Below, piece by piece: positions 1 to 7,689 of a DNA stretch of 32,016 nt (position 1 is its first letter; each line of letters opens with the position of its first letter). The notes below the pieces were generated by a model. It did no database searches. It saw only the letters and a program-made list of their open reading frames with translations, and was not told where the DNA came from. Location: the NCBI GenBank assembly GCA_003648625.1, contig QMPO01000004.1:1-32016 (forward strand), given 5' to 3'. This stretch comes from Bacteroidota bacterium (GTDB taxonomy: Bacteria > Bacteroidota > Bacteroidia > Bacteroidales > F082). Both the position numbers and the translations under genes were made by a program.

Positions 1-370
1 TATGCGTAAAAATCGCATCCCACTCGCCTGATAAGAACAATTCCTGAATTTGCATACGGTAAGAAATACCCGTTATAGCTATTCTTTCTTGAATATCCAG
101 AGAATGTGACAATAGTTGAAGCAGCGAATCTTCAGAAGTTTTTTTAGAAAGATTTAGCTTTTTTAACTTCTTACGGGTTTTTGCAAATTCTTTTTTAAAT
201 GGTTTAACTTCTTTTTCGTACTGTTTGTAAAGAAGGAGGATTTTTTCTTTACGCTTTTTATCATGCACATAGGCTCTTGTTTCCTTTGGAAGATTTTCAA
301 CCATGAAAACAGGTTCGGGATTTCCCGCGAGAAACATGATGATCAGTAATGTAATTCCAGAAACCGGCAT
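1..370 (-). CDS. Hypothetical exported or membrane-anchored protein, 3' end outside the window
   Basis: An open minus-strand frame runs from an ATG at 370 to the window edge without a stop, giving 123 complete codons. The first ~15 residues are hydrophobic (ITLLIIMFLAG), consistent with a signal peptide or anchor. They are followed by a Lys/Glu-rich stretch full of KK pairs that should be helical, possibly coiled coil. I see no lipobox and no known motif. It is divergent from pfkA, with about 190 bases between the two starts. The family is not recognised; short Lys-rich periplasmic proteins of this kind are common in Bacteroidota. The reading frame is secure, the function unknown. Confidence 0.6.
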   Translation of the reverse strand, partial: MPVSGITLLIIMFLAGNPEPVFMVENLPKETRAYVHDKKRKEKILLLYKQYEKEVKPFKKEFAKTRKKLKKLNLSKKTSEDSLLQLLSHSLDIQERIAITGISYRMQIQELFLSGEWDAIFTH

Positions 371-558
371 AACAATAAATTATTTATAAAAATATAATAT
401 TTATCCCGGTTTATGCAACTAGTGAAGCATAATATATTGAAAAACAACAGTTTTGAACAAAAGAAATTGAAAGTTAAAACAATCAGTCCGGTCAATATTT
501 TGCAGTTATTTAAGGTGAATTCAACTTGTTTGACTATTTTTGGCCATCAATTAACATT

Positions 559-1653
559 ATGAAAAGGTTATTAATAGCTACTGGAGGAGGTGATTGTCCC
601 GGTCTTAATGCAGTAATCAGGGCGATTGTGCACAGGGCATCACAGGAAGGCGACTGGGAAGTGCTGGGAAGCATTCAGGCATTTAACGGCGTGTTGTGGG
701 AACCTACAGAAGTGGTTGTGTTAGATAATAAAAAAGTTGCCGGAATTCATTTTCAGGGGGGAACTATTATAGAAACCACCAATAAAGGTGGCCCATTCTC
801 ATGGCCTGTAAAAGAAAATGATGGCACATGGATTACCGTTGACCGCTCGGATGATATGATCAGGAAGTTACAATATATGAATATTGATGCCGTGATCAAT
901 ATCGGAGGTGATGGGTCGCAGTTAATATCGCAGAAACTTTTTGAAAAAGGGTTAAATATTATCGGTGTTCCCAAAACAATCGATAACGATCTTTCATCTA
1001 CAGATACCACTTTCGGTTTTCAAACAGCAGTACAAATTGCTACTGAGTCCGTTGATAAACTGGTAACCACAGCAGCAAGCCACAACCGTGTATTCGTTCT
1101 GGAAGTAATGGGAAGATATGCCGGGTGGATTGCTCTCAATGCAGCTGTAGCCGGCGGTGCCGAAGTATGCCTGATCCCTGAATTTCCTTACGATATTAAT
1201 AAGGTAAAAGAAGCATTAGAAAAACGGTTTCATTACGACAGGGGATTCGCTGTTGTTGTTGTTTCGGAAGGAGCACATAAACAAGGTGGCGAAATGGTAT
1301 ACCAGGAAAATACGGAAGTAGGATACCGAAATAAACGATTGGGCGGTATCGCACGCCAGCTTATAAACGAGTTGCAAGAGGCCGGATTTGAACACGATAT
1401 GCGTGAAACAGTCCTCGGTCATTTGCAGCGGGGCGGCGTTCCTATTGCCTACGACCGGGTGCTCTCGGCGCAATTTGGGGTGAAAGCTTTTGAAATGGTA
1501 TTAAACAATAAATTTGGTAAAATGGTGGCTTATCGTCATCCGAATTTTATTGCCGTGCCGCTGAAAGAAGCAATTGCCAAGCCAAATTTAGTTACAGAAG
1601 ACAACTCCCTTGTAAAAACGGCTCGGGGACTTGGCATCTCTTTAGGTATTTAA
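559..1653 (+). CDS. pfkA: 6-phosphofructokinase
   Basis: Phosphorylates fructose 6-phosphate to the 1,6-bisphosphate, the committed step of glycolysis, in the cytoplasm. The 364-residue product starts MKRLLIATGGGDCPGLNA, the nucleotide-binding GG(D/I)xPGLNA motif of the PFK family. It carries GGDGS, the PKTIDNDL catalytic loop and EVMGR, all in family order. ATG 559 is preferred because the family motif begins directly after it; a TTG at 526 would add 11 unconserved residues. The loop combination (Gly in GGDG, Lys in PKTIDND) is the mixed type: Gly favours ATP as donor, whereas Lys is typical of pyrophosphate-using enzymes. ATP is my inference. A near-consensus -7 box (TATTTTG) lies at about 495-501. 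mscS follows 43 bases downstream. Confidence 0.93.
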   Translation: MKRLLIATGGGDCPGLNAVIRAIVHRASQEGDWEVLGSIQAFNGVLWEPTEVVVLDNKKVAGIHFQGGTIIETTNKGGPFSWPVKENDGTWITVDRSDDMIRKLQYMNIDAVINIGGDGSQLISQKLFEKGLNIIGVPKTIDNDLSSTDTTFGFQTAVQIATESVDKLVTTAASHNRVFVLEVMGRYAGWIALNAAVAGGAEVCLIPEFPYDINKVKEALEKRFHYDRGFAVVVVSEGAHKQGGEMVYQENTEVGYRNKRLGGIARQLINELQEAGFEHDMRETVLGHLQRGGVPIAYDRVLSAQFGVKAFEMVLNNKFGKMVAYRHPNFIAVPLKEAIAKPNLVTEDNSLVKTARGLGISLGI

Positions 1654-1696
1654 CAATTTATAAACTAATCTTAATAACAATTTAAATCATTAAACT

Positions 1697-2509
1697 ATGG
1701 AAAAAGCACAGGAAATTTTACAATGGCTAAACGGTTTAGCTATGGAGTACGGATTAAAACTCATCGGAGCAATAGTTGTTCTTATTGTCGGTCTTTGGGT
1801 AATCAAAGCAATTATGAAAGGTATTCGAAAAACAATGGAAAAGAGAGATATGGATGAATCTCTGAAACCATTCCTGCTTAGCATGATCAGTATGCTGTTA
1901 AAAATCATGCTGGTTATCAGTGTGTTGACGATGTTAGGTATTCAAATGACATCCTTTATTGCCATTCTTGGTGCTGCTGGTCTGGCCGTAGGTATGGCCT
2001 TGTCGGGCACCTTGCAAAATTTTGCCGGAGGGGTTATGATCCTTATTTTTAAACCCTTTAAAGTAGGCGACTTCATCGAAGCGCAGGGCTATATGGGTGC
2101 TGTGAAAGAGATCCAGATTTTCATCACAATCCTTACTACTCCTGATAATAAAACAGTAGTTATTCCGAATGGAGGATTATCCACAGGTTCACTGATCAAT
2201 TACAGTGCTGAGCCAACCCGGCGTGTCGACTGGAGTTTTGGCATTGCCTATGGCGATGATTTTGACAAAGCCAAAGATGTTATCCTCAATATGTTGAAAA
2301 CAGACGAGCGAATCCTTACCGATCCGGAACCGTTTGTTGCCTTGGGCGAAATGGCCGACAGCTCTGTAAATATCACCACACGTGCCTGGGTAAAAGGAGA
2401 AGATTACTGGGGTGTGTTTTTCGACATGAATGAAAAATACTATAAAGAAGCAGACAAACACGGTTTGAGTATTCCGTTTCCACAACTGGATGTGCATATG
2501 GATAAATAA
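1697..2509 (+). CDS. MscS-family small-conductance mechanosensitive channel
   Basis: Inner-membrane channel that releases osmolytes when membrane tension rises on hypo-osmotic shock. The 270-residue product has three predicted transmembrane helices at about 20-41, 58-80 and 85-115. The third is the pore helix, rich in Gly and Ala (GAAGLAVGMALSGTLQNFAG), as in MscS TM3. It is followed by the beta-domain signature VGDFIEAQGYMGAVKEI and IPNG, then the cytoplasmic alpha/beta vestibule. Length is close to E. coli MscS (286 residues), so this is the minimal form without extra domains. It lies 43 bases after pfkA and 27 bases before an outer-membrane protein gene on the same strand, possibly cotranscribed. 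Confidence 0.93.
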   Translation: MEKAQEILQWLNGLAMEYGLKLIGAIVVLIVGLWVIKAIMKGIRKTMEKRDMDESLKPFLLSMISMLLKIMLVISVLTMLGIQMTSFIAILGAAGLAVGMALSGTLQNFAGGVMILIFKPFKVGDFIEAQGYMGAVKEIQIFITILTTPDNKTVVIPNGGLSTGSLINYSAEPTRRVDWSFGIAYGDDFDKAKDVILNMLKTDERILTDPEPFVALGEMADSSVNITTRAWVKGEDYWGVFFDMNEKYYKEADKHGLSIPFPQLDVHMDK

Positions 2510-2536
2510 ATCATTGCAGCATTTTACAATACGATA

Positions 2537-3262
2537 ATGAAAAAAAAGTTTCTCATATTTTTTATCCTTCTTGGAATAACACAATTATTAAATGCACAGG
2601 TGAAATTTTATGCCACGGGAGGTTCTGAGGTTATTTTTTCATTAGCGGAAATTGACAACAATGGGCAAACCGGAGGAAACATCCTTCGGTTTGCTCCTTT
2701 TTTTAATATACAGGCCTATGGTAATGTCGATTTCGGCAAACATGTCGGGTTGATTTTTGGCGGGGCCATACGCAATGTCGGATTTATTTACGAATATTCT
2801 GACCCCGGAGACGGAGTGATTACGAACATAAAAAAGAAATACCGGAATTACGATTTTGGCATTCCGGTAGGCCTTAAATTGGGTGTAATGAATAAATGGC
2901 TTCTTTACGGTGGATATGAAATTGAATTCCCGTTTCATTACAAAGAAAAAACCTTTATTAACGGAGCAAAACAAGACTATAAGATAACGGATTGGTTTTC
3001 ATCACGAACACCATCCTATTACAATTCGGTATTTGTCGGGATACAATTCCCTTACGGATTCAGTCTGAAATTCAAATATTATTTTTCAGAATTCTTTAAT
3101 GAAGACTATTTTGACGGGGCTACTAACTCATATCCTTACCAGGGGTTAAAATCAAATATCTGGTATTTTTCCCTTAATTTCTCCATTTTCAGAAACAACC
3201 GGATGGTATATAAAGGGTACGAAGAAAACAGAAAAAAAGCAAGAAAAAACAGCATTTATTAG
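2537..3262 (+). CDS. Hypothetical small outer-membrane beta-barrel-like protein
   Basis: The 241-residue product begins with a clear signal peptide (MKKKFLIFFILLGITQLLNA, cleavage before Gln). The mature part alternates polar and aromatic residues with Gly-rich turns, for example around residues 70-85, 115-140 and 160-185, the pattern of short outer-membrane barrels. The last ~20 residues are basic (RKKARKN) rather than ending in the aromatic strand usual for barrels, so a terminal tail is likely. No specific family is recognised and no substrate can be named. It sits between mscS and the large secreted protein gene, 84 bases from the latter. Confidence 0.75.
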   Translation: MKKKFLIFFILLGITQLLNAQVKFYATGGSEVIFSLAEIDNNGQTGGNILRFAPFFNIQAYGNVDFGKHVGLIFGGAIRNVGFIYEYSDPGDGVITNIKKKYRNYDFGIPVGLKLGVMNKWLLYGGYEIEFPFHYKEKTFINGAKQDYKITDWFSSRTPSYYNSVFVGIQFPYGFSLKFKYYFSEFFNEDYFDGATNSYPYQGLKSNIWYFSLNFSIFRNNRMVYKGYEENRKKARKNSIY

Positions 3263-3346
3263 CGTCCGGAACTTACTCTAAAATTTTGGCAGGTTAATTG
3301 TGTTATTCTTCCGGATCAACATAATTATCAATATAATTAAACTAAG

Positions 3347-5533
3347 ATGAATAAATTATATCTCTTTACAGTTCTTATATTTGTAACTGTATTGTCCGGA
3401 TTTTCTCAGGACGAACAGGATAAACAAAACGGTCTTAATTGGCCAAAAGAAATTGAAAAGAATGGTACGCTGGTGGTGTTGTATCAACCACAACTCGAGT
3501 CATTGGAGGGTAACATCTTACAAGGGCGTATGGCCCTGTCGGTAACTCCCAAAGACAATGAGATTGTTTTTGGTGCATTGTGGTTCAAAGCCACTATTTC
3601 AGCTGATTATGACGAACGAACTGCCATATTGCAAAAACTTGAGATTACCAAGATATATTTCCCCGATTATAAAGATACGACAAGGATAGAGCGGTTTACG
3701 AGCCTGCTTGAAGAGGAGGTTGAGGCGTGGAATATGATTATGTCGCTTGACAGGATTATTGCCAGCCTGGAAGATAAAGTGGAGCTGGATAAATTATCGG
3801 AAAAACTGAATAACAATCCGCCGGATATTTATTTCCGTACTGAGCCGGCTGTCTTGATTACCATCGATGGTGATCCGATAATAAAGGAAATTGAAGGGAA
3901 GGGATATAATTACGTTGTTAACACGCCTTTTTTTATTGTTGAAAAGAAAAATAACTATTACATCAAAGGAGGTAAATTCTGGTATGTCTCTAAAGAGGTG
4001 ACTACAGGGTATGCCGAAACGAAGAATGTTCCTTCCGATCTAGTGAAATTCGCTGAAGAAAACCTCCCTGACAACGAATTGGATTCTATATCGGAAGCTA
4101 TGGATAAGGCTCCGGAAATTATTGTTGTCACAAAGCCGTCAGAGTTGATATCAACTGACGGGGAACCTGAATACGCATCAATCGACGGAACGCAGTTGCT
4201 CTATGTTTCTAATACTTCTGATGACATCATCAGGAACATCAGTACCCAGGAGCTTTACATTCTTTTAGCTGGCAGGTGGTACAAATCAAAGACGCTGAAA
4301 GACGGAAGCTGGACCTTTGTTGAACCATCGAATCTGCCGGAAGATTTCTCGAAAATACCTGAAGATTCAGAAATGTCAGAAGTAAGAGTAAGTGTGCCCG
4401 GCACGCCGGAAGCTCAAGACGCATTGCTGGAGCAGGCCATCCCAACAACCGCAACTGTCGACAGAAAGACAACCACAGTGGAAGTAAAATGGGACGGGGA
4501 TCCGAAGTTTGAAAAGATTAAAGACACTGACGTTTCCGTTGCTAAAAACAGCGACAAAACGGTTTTACTGATCGATAAAAAGTATTACTGTGTTGACGAT
4601 GGTGTTTGGTTTGTCGCCGGAAAACCCGATGGTCCGTGGGCTGTAAGTGATGTGCGTCCTGATGAAGTGGATCAGATTCCTCCCGAGTCGGAAGCATATA
4701 ACGTAAAATATGTGTATGTATACGAATCGACACCCGAAGTGGTTTATGTAGGTTATCTCCCCGGCTACACTTCATCCTACGTTTACGGTGGATGTGTTGT
4801 TTACGGAACAGGTTATTGGTATCGGCCGTGGTACCATAACTATTATTATCCGCGACCGGTGACCTGGGGATTTGGCGTTCACTGGAATCCCTATACAGGC
4901 TGGGGTTTCTCGTTCGGCATTAGTTTTGGCTGGGTCGGCTGGGGTTTTCATCCGTACAGTCGTGCTTACTGGGGTCCTCGTGGTTTTTATCCGGGTTACC
5001 GTCACGGTTACTATCATGGCTACCGGCATGGCTATCATCATGGCTACCGACGGGGTGCTGCACGGGGTTATGCTGCAGGATATAATCGCGCCAGGTATAA
5101 CAACAATGTTTACCGTAACAGGGGGACAGGCGTGAGAGTTAACGGTACACCGAGGAATGCTCAATCGGGTAGAAATCTGAATAACAAAGCACGACCCTCT
5201 ACTCGGCCAAATAATGTTTATACCGACAGGAAAGGGAATGTGTATCAGCGTGATAAGACCGGTAACTGGCAACAAAAGAATAACAACAGGACACGACCGG
5301 CCACTCAACCGGCCACACGTCCTGCTACGAAACCAGCACAGCGTCCATCAACTCAACCGGCCACACGTCCTTCAACCGGGCAAACAAGACCTTCTAATAA
5401 CATATCAACACAACAACGGCAGCAACTCAACCGGTCGTATCAAAACAGGAGCCGCGGTAATACAAATTATAACCGGACACGTTCGTATGGTGGTGGTGGT
5501 GCTCGTATGGGAGGTGGTGGAAGGAGAAGGTAA
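3347..5533 (+). CDS. Secreted three-module protein with Tyr/Gly/Arg-rich tail (resembles 'carbohydrate-binding family V/XII' proteins)
   Basis: A 728-residue exported protein: signal peptide 1-20 (cleavage after SGFS). Three related modules lie at about 165-240, 262-340 and 376-450. Each runs xDGxP, then Ile, V/A-x-N-T/S, an YY or LY pair and G-x-W-(Y/F); the second and third also have (S/P)W-x(3)-P and IP near their ends. A Tyr/Val/Gly/Trp-rich segment (about 455-560) follows, then HGY repeats, an Asn/Arg/Pro/Thr-rich low-complexity stretch with RPAT/QPAT/RPST units, and a GGGGRR end. The module pattern and the VYVGYLPGY and VVYGTGYWY stretches recall proteins labelled carbohydrate-binding family V/XII in databases; that label has no experimental meaning that I know. 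Surface or matrix location is inferred. It converges on tsaB with only 3 bases between the stops. Confidence 0.8.
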   Translation: MNKLYLFTVLIFVTVLSGFSQDEQDKQNGLNWPKEIEKNGTLVVLYQPQLESLEGNILQGRMALSVTPKDNEIVFGALWFKATISADYDERTAILQKLEITKIYFPDYKDTTRIERFTSLLEEEVEAWNMIMSLDRIIASLEDKVELDKLSEKLNNNPPDIYFRTEPAVLITIDGDPIIKEIEGKGYNYVVNTPFFIVEKKNNYYIKGGKFWYVSKEVTTGYAETKNVPSDLVKFAEENLPDNELDSISEAMDKAPEIIVVTKPSELISTDGEPEYASIDGTQLLYVSNTSDDIIRNISTQELYILLAGRWYKSKTLKDGSWTFVEPSNLPEDFSKIPEDSEMSEVRVSVPGTPEAQDALLEQAIPTTATVDRKTTTVEVKWDGDPKFEKIKDTDVSVAKNSDKTVLLIDKKYYCVDDGVWFVAGKPDGPWAVSDVRPDEVDQIPPESEAYNVKYVYVYESTPEVVYVGYLPGYTSSYVYGGCVVYGTGYWYRPWYHNYYYPRPVTWGFGVHWNPYTGWGFSFGISFGWVGWGFHPYSRAYWGPRGFYPGYRHGYYHGYRHGYHHGYRRGAARGYAAGYNRARYNNNVYRNRGTGVRVNGTPRNAQSGRNLNNKARPSTRPNNVYTDRKGNVYQRDKTGNWQQKNNNRTRPATQPATRPATKPAQRPSTQPATRPSTGQTRPSNNISTQQRQQLNRSYQNRSRGNTNYNRTRSYGGGGARMGGGGRRR
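5003..5060 (+). repeat. In-frame HGY repeat coding tract
   Basis: Codons for His-Gly-Tyr recur four times (residues 553-567 of the 728-residue protein), spaced by Tyr, Arg or His, ending in RRG. Codon choice varies (GGT/GGC, TAC/TAT), so the repeat is conserved at protein level more than in the DNA. Confidence 0.8.
5303..5371 (+). repeat. 21-bp direct repeat within a Pro/Thr/Arg/Gln low-complexity tract
   Basis: The 21 bases at 5303-5323 recur exactly at 5351-5371, 48 bases downstream, encoding TQPATRP both times. The spacing is a multiple of three, so expansion or loss would keep the frame. The near-identical DNA suggests recent duplication or slippage. Confidence 0.8.
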
Positions 5534-5536
5534 CAG

Positions 5537-6232
5537 TTACCTCAGACCTTTTACTTTCGGAATGCCTGCAACAAAATCTTTCAGGTAGAAAGGCTCGAAA
5601 TAGGCAACGTCTTCAAAAACATTTTGCCGGAACTTTTGTTCGGATAAGGTGGCCATATACCTTGTGGACGGATGAAACTCATCATGGAAAACAGCATGTT
5701 GCTGATGGCTTAACACTTCTTTGCATTTTGGCGCCCCGTCACCGGCAAACAGGATATTATGGCTCTCCAGTAATTCGCCAAAGGATTGATCATCAACAAT
5801 AACGGCTTCCGTTGGCCTTAGCTCACGAAGTTGCAGATCATAAACTGCAGCGTATACTTCCATGCGCCGGGCATCGATCATCGGGCAAAGAAGAAACTGA
5901 TCATCTTCAACTAAACCGGCCATTCCTGCCGCCATGGCTTTTAGGGTACTTATGGCAATAAGCGGTTTGTCTAATGAATAGCACAGGCCTTTAGCTGTAG
6001 AAACACCAATACGGAGCCCTGTGTATGACCCCGGTCCCATACTTACGGAAATGGCATCGAGTCTGGAAAACGGTATTCCTGCCTCATTCATCACCTCTTC
6101 GGCAAATAAAGTGATCAGTTCCGAGTGGCTGTTGGCAACATGCGATTCCCTGATGGACGTTACAACTCCGTCAATTGCCAGCGCAACGGAACAAACTCTT
6201 GTTGCTGTTTCTATGTTCAGGATGAAAGCCAA
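5537..6232 (-). CDS. tsaB: tRNA N6-threonylcarbamoyladenosine biosynthesis protein TsaB
   Basis: Partner of TsaD and TsaE in making t6A at position 37 of ANN-decoding tRNAs. The 231-residue product starts with FILNIETAT, the ASKHA-fold phosphate-1 segment, and has SMGPGSYTGLRIGVSTAKGL, the TsaB/TsaD signature, near residue 65, followed by a Pro-Leu-Ile-Ala-Ile-Ser-Thr-Leu stretch. Length matches the family (about 230). The start is a TTG at 6232, chosen because the conserved N-terminus begins immediately after it. It is the third gene behind tolC-like and hlyD-like genes, 26 bases after the latter. Its stop is 3 bases from that of the convergent large secreted protein gene, with no terminator between, so the transcripts should overlap at their 3' ends. 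Confidence 0.93.
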   Translation of the reverse strand: MAFILNIETATRVCSVALAIDGVVTSIRESHVANSHSELITLFAEEVMNEAGIPFSRLDAISVSMGPGSYTGLRIGVSTAKGLCYSLDKPLIAISTLKAMAAGMAGLVEDDQFLLCPMIDARRMEVYAAVYDLQLRELRPTEAVIVDDQSFGELLESHNILFAGDGAPKCKEVLSHQQHAVFHDEFHPSTRYMATLSEQKFRQNVFEDVAYFEPFYLKDFVAGIPKVKGLR

Positions 6233-6258
6233 GATTAATAATCGTTTTTATATAATGA

Positions 6259-7623
6259 TCAATCTTCCGATTTAAACAAATCTTCTTTTTTTACCTCTTC
6301 CACAATGTCCCCGTTTTTCAAAGTTTTGGAAACAGCCCGGTAAGGAGCGGTGATCACTTTATCTCCTTCGGCTAACCCTTCTGTTATTTCTATATAGGTA
6401 TTGTCCTGGACACCTGTTTTAACCTTTGTCAGTTTAGCAATACCTTCGTTATAAACAAAAACATATTCGTGTACTTCTTCTTTGTCTTTTGTCAGTTTAT
6501 CCTCTTCCTTTCCCGTCATTTCCTCTCTTTTTTCCCGGTTCGATTTTACCCTGCCCGTAGTGTCGGCACGTGTTGTTACGGCCTGGATGGGAACCGTCAG
6601 TACATTGTTAGCTGTTTCGGTCTGAATTTCAACAGTTGCCGACATCCCCGGTCTGAAAGGTGAAGGAATCGGGTCGTCCGCCTTTATCAGATCTTCGTAT
6701 GATTCTTTTAACATGGTGATCTTCACATCGAAATTAGTCACCTGATCAACGCTGACACCCGTTGTATTGGCTGAAGTAGCAATTTCTGTTACAACACCTT
6801 TGAAAACATGATCAAGATAAGCATCTACTTCAATAGTTGCCGTGTCGAAAAGAGATACTCTGACAATGTCGTTTTCATTTACTTCTACATTTACTTCCAG
6901 AATATCGAGATTGGCGATGCGCATAATCTCCGTTCCTGCAGAAAACTGCGATGCACCGGTAACCCGTTCTCCGACTTCCACGCTCAATTTGGAAACGGTG
7001 CCATCATTAGGAGCATAAATACTGGTACGGTTCAGGTTTTCTTTGGCTTCCCGCAACGAAGCACGGGCACTACTCACCTGAAATTGACTTGATTTGTAAC
7101 TCTCTTCGGCGGCTTCAACATCGGCTTTGGCAACTTCATAGGAAGATTGGGCTGCTTCAAAGTCAGCATCTGAAATCACCTCTTTTTCCCAAAGGGTTTT
7201 ACTTCGGTTAAAATCCAGTTGTGCTTTTACATATTGTGCTTTACTTTGTGCAAGCCTCGCTTTTGCACTGGCCTCATTGGCCTGGGCTGTTTTTAGTGAA
7301 GCATCTATTTTTTCATAAGTGGAGATGTATATCTCCGGATCAATTTTAGCAAGCTGGTCACCCTTTTGAACAAAATCACCTTCTTTTACAAAAAGTTTAA
7401 CAACTTCACCCGAGATGTAAGGGCTGATCTTAATATCTTTTGCCGGCTGAATTTTTCCATTGGCCGATACCGTTTCCACAATAGTACGGGTTTCGACAAT
7501 TTCTGTGGCCACTTTAATACCAGTTGAAGTCTGACTTTTTTTAATGACGAGTACAATGATAACAACAAGTACAATCGCAGCAGCTATATAGAGCCAGATC
7601 TTTTTATTCTTTGATTTTGCCAT
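6259..7623 (-). CDS. HlyD/MacA-type periplasmic adaptor (membrane fusion) protein of a tripartite efflux system
   Basis: Bridges an inner-membrane transporter and a TolC-type outer-membrane channel. The 454-residue product has a short basic N-terminus, one membrane anchor (about 10-27), a first half-lipoyl segment (60-98), a long alpha-hairpin rich in Ala/Lys/Glu (about 100-198), a second half-lipoyl segment (199-225), a beta-barrel and a membrane-proximal domain. A highly charged insert (351-386, KREEMTGKEEDKLTKDKEE) interrupts the region after the VLTVPIQAV strand, as in many Bacteroidota MacA-like adaptors. The order tolC-hlyD-tsaB on one strand suggests one transcript. No inner-membrane permease or ATPase is encoded nearby, so the pump partner must lie elsewhere; whether it is of the RND or MacB type cannot be told. 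Confidence 0.9.
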   Translation of the reverse strand: MAKSKNKKIWLYIAAAIVLVVIIVLVIKKSQTSTGIKVATEIVETRTIVETVSANGKIQPAKDIKISPYISGEVVKLFVKEGDFVQKGDQLAKIDPEIYISTYEKIDASLKTAQANEASAKARLAQSKAQYVKAQLDFNRSKTLWEKEVISDADFEAAQSSYEVAKADVEAAEESYKSSQFQVSSARASLREAKENLNRTSIYAPNDGTVSKLSVEVGERVTGASQFSAGTEIMRIANLDILEVNVEVNENDIVRVSLFDTATIEVDAYLDHVFKGVVTEIATSANTTGVSVDQVTNFDVKITMLKESYEDLIKADDPIPSPFRPGMSATVEIQTETANNVLTVPIQAVTTRADTTGRVKSNREKREEMTGKEEDKLTKDKEEVHEYVFVYNEGIAKLTKVKTGVQDNTYIEITEGLAEGDKVITAPYRAVSKTLKNGDIVEEVKKEDLFKSED

Positions 7624-7689
7624 GCCGACAGTTTTTGAGATTATTGATGTAAAATTACTTTTAATTAAGACATGAAGAATATCATGCCG

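Noticed and set aside
526-558. TTG start extending PfkA by 11 residues
   Set aside because: The family N-terminus MKRLLIATGGGDCPG begins at the ATG 559; the extension is not conserved-looking.
4772-5308. Minus-strand 178-residue open frame within the large secreted protein gene
   Set aside because: Val/Ile/Thr/Pro-rich product arises from the complement of repetitive Tyr/Gly/Arg codons; the plus frame is continuous with signal peptide and modules.
5003-5371. CRISPR-like repeats
   Set aside because: Repeats are in-frame coding units with no constant repeat or unique spacer pattern and no cas genes nearby.
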